Assembly (NCBI GenBank): GCA_016302185.1
Contig: JAEDOC010000004.1
Location: 1-36,586, forward strand
Direction: 5' to 3'
Length of the DNA: 36,586 nt
From: Clostridium sp.
GTDB taxonomy: Bacteria > Bacillota > Clostridia > Lachnospirales > Lachnospiraceae
Part shown: piece by piece, positions 1-8,464 of the stretch
Layout: the number at the start of each line of letters is the position of its first letter
Position numbering within the stretch: position 1 is the stretch's first letter
Translations under genes and position numbers: made by a program
Notes under the pieces: model-generated
What the model was told of the DNA's origin: nothing
The model's input: only the letters and a program-made list of their open reading frames with translations
Databases searched by the model: none

Positions 1-684
1 GCCGTGAAACCGCTGGACATCACGGAGCACATTGTTTATTTTGACGGAAACAGCGGTTATAAGATTGCGGAGTTTTATGAGGGCGCTCACAATGCCGATC
101 CTAAAAATCAGCAAGAGATGGCGGCCTGCATGGCATTTTTAAGAAAGCTCCATCATTCCGGAGTCAAAGTGGAGCATCATTTTGATTTCCGGGAACGGAT
201 CCAGTTCTATGAATCTCTCTGCCGCCATCATGAGGAGCTGCTCTTCGAAGATTACGGAGAGGTACGCAAAAAAATGAATGTTCTGATGGATCAGCTGGAT
301 TCTCTGGATCGTCCCTGCTGCCTGTCCCATATTGATTCGGTTGCCGATAACTTTCTGTTTCTTCCGGACGGTACCATCCGCCTGATTGACTGGGAATACG
401 CTGCCATGCATGACCCGCTGATTGATATTGCCATGTGCGGTATCTACTCCTATTATTCTGAGGAGGAGATGGATCGGCTGCTGGAATGCTATCTGGAACG
501 CACTCCATCAGAGGAGGAGCGGTTTGTGACCTATGCGTATGCGGCTCTGGGCGGCTTTCTGTGGTGTCTCTGGGCTATCTACAAAAGCATGGAAGGTGTA
601 GAATTCAGCGACTACACGATCGTCATGTACCATTATGCGAAACAGTATTACAAAAAAATCCGAAGAGAACTGTGTTCGGAATAA
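1..684 (+). CDS. Choline kinase-like phosphotransferase (LicA/APH family), 5' end missing
   Basis: The reading frame is open from the first base, so the ATP-binding N-lobe lies outside the window; 227 codons remain, and the in-frame GTG at 4 is probably internal. The visible part is the C-lobe of an aminoglycoside phosphotransferase/choline kinase fold. HIDSVADNFLF is the catalytic loop (Brenner-type HxDxxxxN, Asp as base, Asn for metal), and LIDWEYAAMHDPLIDIA is the metal-binding region, whose IDWEYA wording is typical of LicA-type choline kinases. Such enzymes phosphorylate choline in the cytoplasm for decoration of cell-wall or surface polymers. The next gene is a lysozyme with choline-binding-type repeats, which fits. 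Ethanolamine or another small alcohol is possible as substrate. The family is fairly sure, the substrate less so. Confidence 0.75.
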   Translation, partial: AVKPLDITEHIVYFDGNSGYKIAEFYEGAHNADPKNQQEMAACMAFLRKLHHSGVKVEHHFDFRERIQFYESLCRHHEELLFEDYGEVRKKMNVLMDQLDSLDRPCCLSHIDSVADNFLFLPDGTIRLIDWEYAAMHDPLIDIAMCGIYSYYSEEEMDRLLECYLERTPSEEERFVTYAYAALGGFLWCLWAIYKSMEGVEFSDYTIVMYHYAKQYYKKIRRELCSE

Positions 685-702
685 GACTTTTTGACGTAGT
701 TA

Positions 703-711
703 TGTTATACT
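703..711 (+). promoter_or_regulatory. Extended -10 promoter for the lysozyme gene
   Basis: TGTTATACT fits an extended -10 element (TG, one base, TATACT) 19 bases after the kinase stop codon. No good -35 lies 17 bases upstream. The lysozyme start follows at 764 with a strong AAAGGAGG site ending 7 bases before the ATG. The element suggests the lysozyme can be transcribed apart from the kinase. Confidence 0.45.
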
Positions 712-763
712 GATAAGTAACAGTTCATCTAGGAACACAGGAAATCCCAAAGGAGGAAATGTT

Positions 764-2710
764 ATGATACAAAGGAAGCGGTTTCAGGCTCTGGGCCTGG
801 CCTGCCTGATTGCCATGATGACTCTGACACCAACTGCTGAAGGTCTGGCCGCTGCCTGGGAGAAATCCGGCGGTGTCTATGTCAGCAGTGACGGAACCAC
901 CATTGCCGGGGTTATCGCCAGAGGAATTGATGTGTCACACTGGAAGGAATCCATTGACTGGAACGCAGTGGCACAGGATGATATCCAGTTTGTTATGCTG
1001 GGAACCCGCTATGATAACGCAGTGGATCCTTATTTTAAAAGTAATGCGGAAAATGCAGCCAGGGCCGGCTTAAAGGTAGGCGCCTATCTCTATTCGTATG
1101 CCACCAGCACGGAGATGGCTTCTTCGGAAGCTGATTTTGTACTGGATCTGATTAAGGACTATCCGATTTCCTACCCGGTGGTTTTTGATGTGGAGTCCTC
1201 TGCCATGAGCGCCCTGACTCCGTCACAGCTGAGTGAAATCATCAATACCTTTTGTAAGAAAATCAAGGATGCCGGATATTATCCCATGCTGTATGCCAAC
1301 GATTACTGGCTCAGCGAGAAGATCGATATGAGCAAGATACCTTATGATGTATGGGTAGCCCGGTATGAAACCCGCCCTTCCTACAAAAAAGCCGCCATGT
1401 GGCAGGCAACGAATCAGGGAAGTGTGAACGGTATCTCCGGCAATGTGGACATTAATTTTTCTTACAAAGATTACAGTTCTTTGATTCCGTCCAAAATCTG
1501 GCGTGAAATCAGGGGAAACTGGTATTATTACTCCGACTATACCATGCAAAAGGGCTGGATCAATGACGGAAACGGCTGGTACTATATGAAGGAGGACGGC
1601 ACCCAGCAAAAAGGCTGGCTCCATATTGGTGAGGATTATTTCTACCTGAATGATAAGACAGGTAAGATGACCGTCGGATGGCGTCAGGATCCCTCCACCT
1701 CCAAATGGTATTATTTTAAAGAGAACGGTGTGATGGCTACCGGATGGGTGAATGATAAGGGCAAATGGTACTATCTGAACAATGACGGTACCATGGTAAC
1801 CGGCTGGCTGAAGATGAACAATGATACGTATTATTATCTGCTAAGCGATGGCAAGATGGCTACCGGATGGTACCAGATGGACGGCGCCTGGTATTATTTC
1901 AATCCGACCGGAGAGCTGCTCCGCGGCTGGAGCGATATCGAGGATGCCCGGTATTATATCGGCACAGACGGCAAGATGGTCACCGGCTGGCAGGAGCTGA
2001 ACGGCAGCTGGTATTATTTCGGCACGGACGGCAAGATGCGTACCGGCTGGCAAAAGCTGGGAAAAACATGGTATTACTTGAACGAGGATGGCAAGATGCT
2101 GACCGGCTGGCAGCTGATCAAGGGAGAGTATTATTATCTCCATCAGGGACAGATGCTGACCGGTTGGGTGGATGACTCCTACGGCAATATGGCGCGAGGC
2201 TGGAAACAGATTGACGGCAGCTGGTACTATTTCGACCAGTACGGTCATATGCAGAAGGGATGGCTGAACCTCTCCGGCAAATATTATTATCTGGATCCGG
2301 AGACCGGCAAGATGGAAGCCAACGGTTCCAGGACCATTGACAATGTCACTTATACCTTTGATAAGAGCGGTCTGCTGCAGAATGAAACCAATACCATGAG
2401 CGGCATCACCGACAGTTACTTTGATCCGGAAACCGTGAAGAATTCGGAAAGCAATAAAACTTCTGTTTCCGGAAATAACAGTACAGGAAACGCTGCGGGA
2501 AGCACCCCATCGAACACACCGGGCGGCACTACTGTTTCCGCTCCCGGCGGCAGCAGTTCTGTGACTTCCGGTTCCTCCGTGTCCGCTCCCGGCGGCAGCA
2601 GCTCCGGCACTACAGATTCTGCTTCCACTGTACCAGGCAGCAGTTCCGGTAACGGTTATTCACGTGATGAACTCCAGGCGGGCTTAACCAGCGGTCCCGG
2701 TGTGAGATAA
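764..2710 (+). CDS. Secreted GH25 lysozyme with choline-binding-type repeats
   Basis: 648 residues. A signal peptide (basic MIQRKR, hydrophobic core to about residue 30) precedes a glycoside hydrolase 25 muramidase domain at about residues 53-240. Asp56 in GIDVSHW and the Asp142/Glu144 pair in FDVES match the catalytic acidic residues of the family, which cleaves the MurNAc-GlcNAc bond of peptidoglycan. About 13 cell-wall-binding repeats with the GW...WYYF pattern follow from residue 246 to 539, then a Ser/Gly/Thr/Pro-rich tail from about 550 to the end. There is no LPXTG motif, so retention is probably through the repeats. The choline-kinase-like gene just upstream suggests the ligand may be phosphocholine on a surface polymer. 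The start is set by AAAGGAGG before the ATG. It may be an autolysin or a wall-remodelling enzyme. Confidence 0.93.
   Translation: MIQRKRFQALGLACLIAMMTLTPTAEGLAAAWEKSGGVYVSSDGTTIAGVIARGIDVSHWKESIDWNAVAQDDIQFVMLGTRYDNAVDPYFKSNAENAARAGLKVGAYLYSYATSTEMASSEADFVLDLIKDYPISYPVVFDVESSAMSALTPSQLSEIINTFCKKIKDAGYYPMLYANDYWLSEKIDMSKIPYDVWVARYETRPSYKKAAMWQATNQGSVNGISGNVDINFSYKDYSSLIPSKIWREIRGNWYYYSDYTMQKGWINDGNGWYYMKEDGTQQKGWLHIGEDYFYLNDKTGKMTVGWRQDPSTSKWYYFKENGVMATGWVNDKGKWYYLNNDGTMVTGWLKMNNDTYYYLLSDGKMATGWYQMDGAWYYFNPTGELLRGWSDIEDARYYIGTDGKMVTGWQELNGSWYYFGTDGKMRTGWQKLGKTWYYLNEDGKMLTGWQLIKGEYYYLHQGQMLTGWVDDSYGNMARGWKQIDGSWYYFDQYGHMQKGWLNLSGKYYYLDPETGKMEANGSRTIDNVTYTFDKSGLLQNETNTMSGITDSYFDPETVKNSESNKTSVSGNNSTGNAAGSTPSNTPGGTTVSAPGGSSSVTSGSSVSAPGGSSSGTTDSASTVPGSSSGNGYSRDELQAGLTSGPGVR
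1499..2380 (+). repeat. Tandem CW-binding repeats within the lysozyme gene
   Basis: About 13 units of roughly 20 residues, each with a GW pair and a WYY/YYY aromatic cluster. Several middle units are nearly identical at the DNA level (for example around 1975-2110, with repeated GGCAAGATG and ACCGGCTGG words), so unit number could vary between strains. One unit near 2155-2205 (GWVDDSYGNMARGW) is short and lacks the aromatic cluster, suggesting an internal deletion. Confidence 0.85.
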
Positions 2711-2730
2711 TATTCTTCCATAAAATAGAA

Positions 2731-2780
2731 AAGGAACATCAGATATGGCAGAGATTCTGCAATGATATCTGATGTTCCTT
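2731..2780. terminator. Bidirectional rho-independent terminator
   Basis: A perfect 16-bp stem pairs 2731-2746 (AAGGAACATCAGATAT) with 2765-2780. Between the arms is a nested 5-bp stem, GCAGA/TCTGC (2748-2752 with 2756-2760). T-rich sequence follows on the plus strand and A-rich sequence precedes it (T-rich on the minus strand), so it can stop both the lysozyme transcript and the convergent glnN transcript. It is the only spacer between the two genes. Confidence 0.93.
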
Positions 2781-2788
2781 TTTTCTTT

Positions 2789-4906
2789 TTATACCTCGAA
2801 AATTAAATCCCCATAGCTCGGGAATGGCCACAGTTCCTTGTCCACCAGCATCTCCAGCTTATCTGCCGGATCACGCAGCTCTTTCATGGCCGTGGTCACA
2901 TGATTTAAGTAGGCGTATGCTCTCTCCTTATTGTCAGGAATGACAGCTGCCTTTGCGGTCTCGTCCTGCAGCTTCGACAGGGCCATCTTCATATCGGTCA
3001 ACAGATCGGAGGTCTCTAAGAGAAGCTCCTTCTGCACACTGACATCCGCCTCCGGGCAGGCATCCCGCACGGAAGACAGGGACTTGGCCAGCTCTGTGGT
3101 ATATTTCACCACTGCCGGTATAATCTGCTTTCCGGCAATATCAATCATGGTTTTGGCCTCGATATTGATGGTTTTCGCATAAATCTCGTATTCGATCTCC
3201 GCTAAGGACTCCAACTCCGGTCTGGTGTAAACACCGAAATCCTCGAACAGCTTCTTGGCCTTTTCGGTCCGCAGTGCCTCGATGGAATCAATCCCGGCGC
3301 GCAGGTTGGGAAGTCCTCTTCTCTCAGCCTCTTCCACCCACTCCTGAGAATAGCCGTTGCCGCTGAAGATAATTCTTCGGTGCTCGGCCATCAGGCGCTT
3401 GATCAGATCATGGACCGCCTCGTTGAAATCCTCCGCCTGCTCCAGCTCATCAGCTGCTTCCTTGAATGCCTCCGCCACAATGGTATTTAATACCACATTG
3501 GGAGAGGATACAGAAGCAGAGGACCCCACCATACGGAATTCGAATTTGTTTCCGGTAAAAGCGAAGGGAGAAGTCCGGTTTCGGTCGGTGGCATCCTTGG
3601 CAAAATCCGGAAGTGTAGCCACGCCGGTCCTTAAGACACCGCCCTGCTTGGAATGAGCCGCCTCACCGGTGCTGCACAGCTGATCAATCACGTCCTCCAG
3701 CTGCTCTCCCAGGAACATGGAAATGATGGCAGGCGGCGCCTCCGCCGCACCCAGACGGTGATCATTGCCCGGTACCGCACAGGACTCCCGCAGCAGATCC
3801 GCATGGCGATCCACTGCCTTCATCACGCAGGCCAGCACCAGAAGAAACTGGATATTCTCATGGGGTGTCTCCCCCGGATTCATCAGATTGATGCCGTCAT
3901 CACTGGTTAAAGACCAGTTGTTATGCTTGCCGGAGCCATTGATTCCCGCAAAGGGCTTCTCATGAAGCAGGCAGGTCATGCCGTGACGGCCGGCCACCCG
4001 CTTTAAGGTCTCCATCGCCATCTGGTTGTGATCTACGGCCACATTGACCTGCGCATAGATCGGCGCCAACTCATGCTGCGCCGGAGCCGCCTCATTGTGC
4101 TGCGTCTTGGCACTGACACCCAGCCGCCACAACTCCTCATTGACCTCTTTCATAAAAGCGCCGATCCGCGGACGGATGCTTCCAAAATAGTGATCATCCA
4201 TCTCCTGTCCCTTGGGCGGCATCGCTCCGAATAAAGTTCTTCCGGCATAGATCAGATCCTTGCGCTGCAGATACAGCTCCTTATCCACCAGAAAATACTC
4301 CTGCTCCGGACCCACGTAGGGAACCACCCGTTTTGATGTGGTATTGCCGAACAGTCTGAGAATCCGCAGCGCCTGCTCATTGATCGCCTGCATGGAACGC
4401 AGAAGCGGTGTCTTCTTATCCAGCGCTTCACCACGGTAGGAACAGAATGCGGTGGGAATATATAAGGTAACGCCCAGCGTATCTTCCCGAAGGAAGGCCG
4501 GAGACGTACAATCCCAGGTTGTATAGCCTCTCGCCTCGAAGGTGGAACGAAGACCTCCGGACGGGAAGGAAGAAGCATCCGGCTCACCCTTGATCAATTC
4601 CTTGCCGGAAAACTCCATAATCACATGACCGTTGGAATCCGGCACGGAGATGAAAGAATCATGCTTTTCTGCCGTGATACCGGTCAGCGGCTGGAACCAG
4701 TGGGAAAAATGGGTTGCTCCCCGCTCAATCGCCCAATCCTTCATGGCATGTGCCACCACATCCGCAATCGACGGATCCAGTTCGGTTCCATTCTCAATGG
4801 TATATTTCAATTTCTTGTATACACTTTTCGGAAGACGCTCCTTCATCGCAGCGTCATTGAACACATTTTTTCCGAAAATCTCAGGTATGTTGATTACGTC
4901 ACTCAT
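2789..4906 (-). CDS. glnN: Type III glutamine synthetase (GSIII)
   Basis: Makes glutamine from glutamate, ammonia and ATP in the cytoplasm. 705 residues, the usual size of the GSIII family and much longer than GlnA (about 450). GPEQEYFLVD carries metal-binding glutamates, NEAAPAQHELAPIY is a GSIII catalytic-core segment, and HEKPFAGINGSGKHNNWSL is the conserved glutamine-synthetase segment with the active-site HxGxGxH-like pattern. The ATG at 4906 is preferred to the in-frame GTG at 4921 because that GTG lies inside the AGGGAG ribosome site placed 6 bases before the ATG. A hairpin lies in the leader. It shares its strand with fba and thrC but is separated from fba by 141 bases holding that hairpin. 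Confidence 0.95.
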   Translation of the reverse strand: MSDVINIPEIFGKNVFNDAAMKERLPKSVYKKLKYTIENGTELDPSIADVVAHAMKDWAIERGATHFSHWFQPLTGITAEKHDSFISVPDSNGHVIMEFSGKELIKGEPDASSFPSGGLRSTFEARGYTTWDCTSPAFLREDTLGVTLYIPTAFCSYRGEALDKKTPLLRSMQAINEQALRILRLFGNTTSKRVVPYVGPEQEYFLVDKELYLQRKDLIYAGRTLFGAMPPKGQEMDDHYFGSIRPRIGAFMKEVNEELWRLGVSAKTQHNEAAPAQHELAPIYAQVNVAVDHNQMAMETLKRVAGRHGMTCLLHEKPFAGINGSGKHNNWSLTSDDGINLMNPGETPHENIQFLLVLACVMKAVDRHADLLRESCAVPGNDHRLGAAEAPPAIISMFLGEQLEDVIDQLCSTGEAAHSKQGGVLRTGVATLPDFAKDATDRNRTSPFAFTGNKFEFRMVGSSASVSSPNVVLNTIVAEAFKEAADELEQAEDFNEAVHDLIKRLMAEHRRIIFSGNGYSQEWVEEAERRGLPNLRAGIDSIEALRTEKAKKLFEDFGVYTRPELESLAEIEYEIYAKTINIEAKTMIDIAGKQIIPAVVKYTTELAKSLSSVRDACPEADVSVQKELLLETSDLLTDMKMALSKLQDETAKAAVIPDNKERAYAYLNHVTTAMKELRDPADKLEMLVDKELWPFPSYGDLIFEV

Positions 4907-4924
4907 TTTTCTCTCCCTCACTAA

Positions 4925-4986
4925 AGAAAAATGGAACCGGTCTGTAAGTAATCCTTCTTATTAAAAAATGATTACCTGCAGACCGG
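4925..4986 (-). terminator. Hairpin between fba and glnN: terminator or leader attenuator
   Basis: On the minus strand, CCGGTCTG (4979-4986) pairs with CAGACCGG (4937-4944). The stem continues through a C/A mismatch and two more pairs to GTAATC/GATTAC, 16 pairs in 17 positions, closing an A/T-rich loop. ATTTTTC follows (A-run at 4925-4931), separated from the stem by four bases. It probably ends the fba transcript. Since it sits only about 20 bases before the glnN ribosome site, it could also attenuate glnN. Confidence 0.65.
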
Positions 4987-5047
4987 CGCCTGAATCAAAC
5001 TCCGTATAGAATCATGTCCCTACCCATGGACTCATTCGTAAGAAGTT

Positions 5048-5911
5048 TTATGCTTTGCCGACAGAGCCGAACAGCTCCATCTTTGCCTTTACAGTCTCTT
5101 TGATAGCCTCTGTACCAGGAGCCAGCAGCTTACGCGGGTCAAAGCCCTTGCCCTGCTGATCCTTGCCTGCCTCAATATACTCACGGGTTGCTGCCGCGAA
5201 AGAAAGCTGGCACTCTGTATTTACATTAATCTTTGCTACGCCTAAGGAAATGGCTTTCTTAATCATATCCTCCGGAATTCCGGTACCGCCATGAAGAACC
5301 AGCGGCATATCGCCTACCTTCTCCTTCACTGCTGCCAGAGTCTCGAAGCTTAAGCCCGGCCAGTTAGCCGGATATTTGCCATGGATATTGCCGATACCTG
5401 CAGCCAGCATATCTACACCGAGGTCTGCAATCATCTTGCACTCATTGGGATCCGCACACTCGCCCATGCCGATCACGCCATCTTCCTCGCCGCCGATGGA
5501 ACCAACCTCTGCCTCCAGAGATAAGCCAAGGCCCTGAGTTACAGCTACCAGTTCTTTTGTCTTTGCCACGTTCTCTTCAATCGGATAATGGGAACCGTCG
5601 AACATGATGGAGGAGAAACCGGCTTTGATGCACTTGTAGCATCCTTCATAGGTACCATGATCCAGATGAAGAGCTACCGGTACGGTAATATGAAGCTCTT
5701 CGATCATCGCTTTTACCATATCTGCAACAGTCTTAAATCCTGTCATATACTTTCCGGCACCTTCGGAAACACCCAGGATTACCGGGGATTTCTGTTCTTC
5801 TGCAGTTAATAAGATTGCCTTGGTCCACTCAAGGTTGTTGATATTGAACTGACCAACAGCATACTTGCCCTCGATTGCCTTCTGAAGCATGTCCTTTGCA
5901 TTTACTAACAT
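5048..5911 (-). CDS. fba: Class II fructose-bisphosphate aldolase
   Basis: Zinc-dependent cleavage of fructose 1,6-bisphosphate to dihydroxyacetone phosphate and glyceraldehyde 3-phosphate in glycolysis, and the reverse. 287 residues, normal for the short class II type. LHLDHG (residues 81-86) holds the catalytic Asp and a zinc-binding His; EAEVG carries the metal-site Glu, GNIHGKYP another zinc His, and HGGTGIP with NVNTE the phosphate-binding loops. A closely related tagatose-bisphosphate or ketose-bisphosphate aldolase cannot be fully excluded, but no sugar operon surrounds it. AAGGAGG lies 8 bases before the ATG and a good promoter lies upstream, so it is probably transcribed on its own. 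Confidence 0.92.
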   Translation of the reverse strand: MLVNAKDMLQKAIEGKYAVGQFNINNLEWTKAILLTAEEQKSPVILGVSEGAGKYMTGFKTVADMVKAMIEELHITVPVALHLDHGTYEGCYKCIKAGFSSIMFDGSHYPIEENVAKTKELVAVTQGLGLSLEAEVGSIGGEEDGVIGMGECADPNECKMIADLGVDMLAAGIGNIHGKYPANWPGLSFETLAAVKEKVGDMPLVLHGGTGIPEDMIKKAISLGVAKINVNTECQLSFAAATREYIEAGKDQQGKGFDPRKLLAPGTEAIKETVKAKMELFGSVGKA

Positions 5912-5951
5912 AATACGAACCTCCTTGTGAATTTGTCACTGCCATTCTCTT

Positions 5952-5980
5952 ATTATATACCATATTTTCTGATTTGGGAA
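5952..5980 (-). promoter_or_regulatory. SigA-type promoter of fba
   Basis: On the minus strand, -35 TTCCCA (5975-5980) and a perfect -10 TATAAT (5952-5957) are separated by 17 bases. The -35 begins just after the thrC stop codon. The spacing to the fba start leaves a leader of about 35 bases. Confidence 0.75.
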
Positions 5981-5985
5981 GTCCG

Positions 5986-7470
5986 TTACTTTAAAATATC
6001 AGCTACGGTCTGCTCCATCTCTGCCGGTGCGCACTGACGGTTATGACGAATCGGCGCAGTACGGATCTCTTCAATCGCCTGCGGGATGGCTACGCCGGAA
6101 GCCTTTGCCATCTCATCGATCAGGGCAAATTCATCCTTGCCCTCACTCTTGCCGAAAATCGCTTCCATCACGCTGCCGGAGAACTTGTACGGGCTGGCAG
6201 TAGACGCGATTACGGTCTTCTTCGTATCTCCGGTCTCCTTCACATAATTCCGGTAAACACAGGACGCTACGCCGGTGTGAGTGTCAATCATGTAGCCGGT
6301 CTCGTCGTACAGACGTTTAATTTCTGCCGCATTGGCTGCCTGATCCGCATAACCGCCCCAGAAATCAGCCATTCTCGCCTTCATCTCTTCCGTAATGGTA
6401 TAGGCACCATCTTTCGACAGCTCTTCCATCAGCTCTCTGGTCTTTGCCGCGTCACAGCCGCAGGAGAGATAGATCAGACGCTCTAAGTTACTGGAAATCA
6501 GAATATCCATAGACGGAGAAGTGGTCAGAATAAACTCTCTCTTCCGATCGTAGGTTCCGGTACGGAAGAAATCAAAGAGCACCTTATTGTCATTGGAGGC
6601 ACAGATCAGCTTATCCACCGGAAGTCCCATCTGTTTTGCAAAATAAGCAGCTAAAATATTACCGAAATTACCGGTGGGAACCGTAATATTAATCTTCTCT
6701 CCGTCTGTAATCTCACCCTCTGCCAGCAGCTTCGCGTAAGCGTAAACGTAATATACCACCTGCGGAACCAGACGGCCGATATTAATGGAGTTTGCAGAGG
6801 ACAGCTGATAGCCGCGGGCTGCCAGCTCCTTCTCAAATTCTTTATCACCAAAAATCTTCTTTACTCCGCTCTGGGCATCATCGAAGTTGCCGGAAATACC
6901 CACAACCGACGTATTTTCACCCTTCTGAGTCAGCATCTGCAGCTCCTGTACGCGGCTGACGCCATCCTTCGGATAAAATACAATGATTCTGGTTCCCTCT
7001 ACATCAGCGAAGCCCGCCATGGCTGCCTTGCCGGTGTCACCGGAGGTAGCAGTCAGGATTACGATGGTATTGTCCACATGGTTCTTTTTCGCAGACACCG
7101 TCATCAGATGCGGCAGGATGGAAAGTGCCATATCCTTAAACGCGATAGTGCTTCCATGGAACAGTTCCAGATAATAAGCGCCGTCCGCCTTCACCAGCGG
7201 AGCAATCTCCTCTGTATCAAACTTACTGTCATAGGCCCGCGCAATACAGGTCTTTAATTCCTCTTCCGTAAAGTCTGTCAGGAACAGCTTCATCACCTCA
7301 TAAGCCACTTCCTGATAAGTCATCGTGGAAAGATCCTTTAAGGAACGAGCCAACGCCGGAATCTCACTGGGCATGAACAGACCGCCGTCCTCTGCCAGTC
7401 CTTTTAAGATAGCCCGGGAAGCGGTCACATTGGTCTCACCGCCACGGGTGCTGCTGTAATAGATTGCCAT
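5986..7470 (-). CDS. thrC: Threonine synthase
   Basis: PLP enzyme converting O-phosphohomoserine to threonine, the last step of threonine synthesis. 494 residues, the length of the longer class with the N-terminal YYSSTRG extension seen in enterobacterial, fungal and clostridial enzymes. Lys112 in FHGSTIAFKDMAL is the PLP Schiff-base lysine; TATSGDTGKAA is the substrate and phosphate-binding loop, and PTGNFGN a PLP-phosphate loop. No frameshift is visible. GAGAGG lies 9 bases before the ATG, and a promoter back to back with that of sfsA drives it. No other threonine genes are in the window. Confidence 0.95.
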   Translation of the reverse strand: MAIYYSSTRGGETNVTASRAILKGLAEDGGLFMPSEIPALARSLKDLSTMTYQEVAYEVMKLFLTDFTEEELKTCIARAYDSKFDTEEIAPLVKADGAYYLELFHGSTIAFKDMALSILPHLMTVSAKKNHVDNTIVILTATSGDTGKAAMAGFADVEGTRIIVFYPKDGVSRVQELQMLTQKGENTSVVGISGNFDDAQSGVKKIFGDKEFEKELAARGYQLSSANSINIGRLVPQVVYYVYAYAKLLAEGEITDGEKINITVPTGNFGNILAAYFAKQMGLPVDKLICASNDNKVLFDFFRTGTYDRKREFILTTSPSMDILISSNLERLIYLSCGCDAAKTRELMEELSKDGAYTITEEMKARMADFWGGYADQAANAAEIKRLYDETGYMIDTHTGVASCVYRNYVKETGDTKKTVIASTASPYKFSGSVMEAIFGKSEGKDEFALIDEMAKASGVAIPQAIEEIRTAPIRHNRQCAPAEMEQTVADILK

Positions 7471-7520
7471 GATTTTTATCCTCTCTTCTTGGTCACTTTA
7501 GTGCAATATCTTAGCTAGAA

Positions 7521-7549
7521 ATTTTACCATACTTTACTTTTCAGCGCAA
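7521..7549 (-). promoter_or_regulatory. thrC promoter
   Basis: On the minus strand, -35 TTGCGC (7544-7549), 17 bases, then -10 TAAAAT (7521-7526), giving a leader of about 45 bases. The -35 directly abuts the -35 of the divergent sfsA promoter. Confidence 0.65.
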
Positions 7550-7566
7550 CAATTTCATGATATACT
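7538..7566 (+). promoter_or_regulatory. sfsA promoter, back to back with thrC promoter
   Basis: -35 TTTTCA (7538-7543), 17 bases, then TATACT (7561-7566) preceded by TGA, so an extended -10. It overlaps the thrC promoter, so the two polymerases would compete for the same DNA. The leader to the sfsA start is about 100 bases and contains the hairpin at 7590-7630. Confidence 0.6.
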
Positions 7567-7589
7567 TTTTGGACAGCGGGAAAGCCGGA

Positions 7590-7630
7590 GCGTAAACAGG
7601 CGTTAAGCTTGCTTATAAGCATGTTTACGC
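7590..7630 (+). other. Hairpin in the sfsA leader
   Basis: GCGTAAACA (7590-7598) is a perfect 9-bp inverted match to TGTTTACGC (7622-7630). The loop holds TAAGC-TT-GCTTA and the overlapping palindrome GCTTATAAGC (7611-7620). It lies downstream of the predicted sfsA transcription start. No T-run follows, so it is not a simple terminator; a leader structure or DNA operator is possible. Confidence 0.55.
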
Positions 7631-7671
7631 ATTCTCTGCAACGCCATAACAGAAAAGAAAAGGAGCATCCC

Positions 7672-8382
7672 ATGTACTATGAACATATTGTCACCGGAAC
7701 ATTCTTAAAACGCCCCAACCGTTTTCTGGCCCATGTGCTGATTGACGGAAAGGAAACCGTCTGTCACGTCAAAAATACCGGAAGACTGAGAGAGCTTCTG
7801 ACACCCGGTGCTTCACTGCTGTTAGAGTATCACCCGAATGCAGAGGCACAGGGAAGGAAAACCGCCTACTCCGTGATCGGAGTATACAAGGAGCCTGCCG
7901 GTGAAAAGGGAGAGCGCCTTCTCATCAATATGGATTCCCAGGCCCCCAATCAGGCTGCTTATGAATGGATAAAAAACGGCGGTCTCTCTCCGCTCGCAGC
8001 CAATGTACGACGGGAGGTAACTTATCATGATTCCCGCTTTGATCTTGCTTTTACACTGGAAGACAAACCCGCTTTTATGGAAGTCAAAGGCGTCACACTG
8101 GAGCACAGAGGTCTGGCCAGTTTTCCCGACGCGCCGACCACCCGCGGTGTCAGGCATATTCTGGAGCTGTGCAGAGCCGCAAAGGAAGGGTATCCCTCCT
8201 ATCTTCTCTTTGTCATCCAGATGAAAGGGATCTGCGGATTTACTCCAAATCGAAGCACGCATCCGGAATTTGCCGATGCCCTTCTCACTGCGAAGGAAGC
8301 CGGTGTCCATCTTCTGGCTTATGACTGTCTTGTCACAGAACATACCATGCACATCGATCGTCCGGTACCAGTCCTGCTGTAA
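7672..8382 (+). CDS. sfsA: SfsA family DNA-binding/nuclease-like protein
   Basis: 236 residues, matching the SfsA family (about 230). The N-terminal part (FLKRPNRFLAHVLIDG, then HVKNTGRLRELL) is the OB-like segment. The C-terminal part carries the family's nuclease-like residues, including FDLAFTLEDKPAFMEVKGVTLE and the FPDAPTTRGVRH motif. The family was first linked to sugar fermentation stimulation in E. coli; its biochemical role is still uncertain. The start at 7672 is chosen because AAAAGGAG ends 6 bases before it; a TTG at 7609 would extend the frame but lies inside the leader hairpin. The iron genes feoA and feoB follow on the same strand. Confidence 0.92.
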   Translation: MYYEHIVTGTFLKRPNRFLAHVLIDGKETVCHVKNTGRLRELLTPGASLLLEYHPNAEAQGRKTAYSVIGVYKEPAGEKGERLLINMDSQAPNQAAYEWIKNGGLSPLAANVRREVTYHDSRFDLAFTLEDKPAFMEVKGVTLEHRGLASFPDAPTTRGVRHILELCRAAKEGYPSYLLFVIQMKGICGFTPNRSTHPEFADALLTAKEAGVHLLAYDCLVTEHTMHIDRPVPVLL

Positions 8383-8464
8383 ATAACAAAAGCGAGAACA
8401 GGCACTCTGCCATTCCTCTCCTCATATCTAATAATAAAGCTGTCATTCTGCGATGTGATTCTTC

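Noticed and set aside
1841..2248. Minus-strand ORF with repeated HLAV/AEIIPAA units
   Set aside because: It only mirrors the tandem cell-wall-binding repeats of the lysozyme on the plus strand.
8383..8464. Iron-responsive (Fur- or DtxR-type) box before feoA
   Set aside because: The sequence is A/T-rich around TCTAATAATAAAG but shows no convincing dyad; I could not support an operator here.
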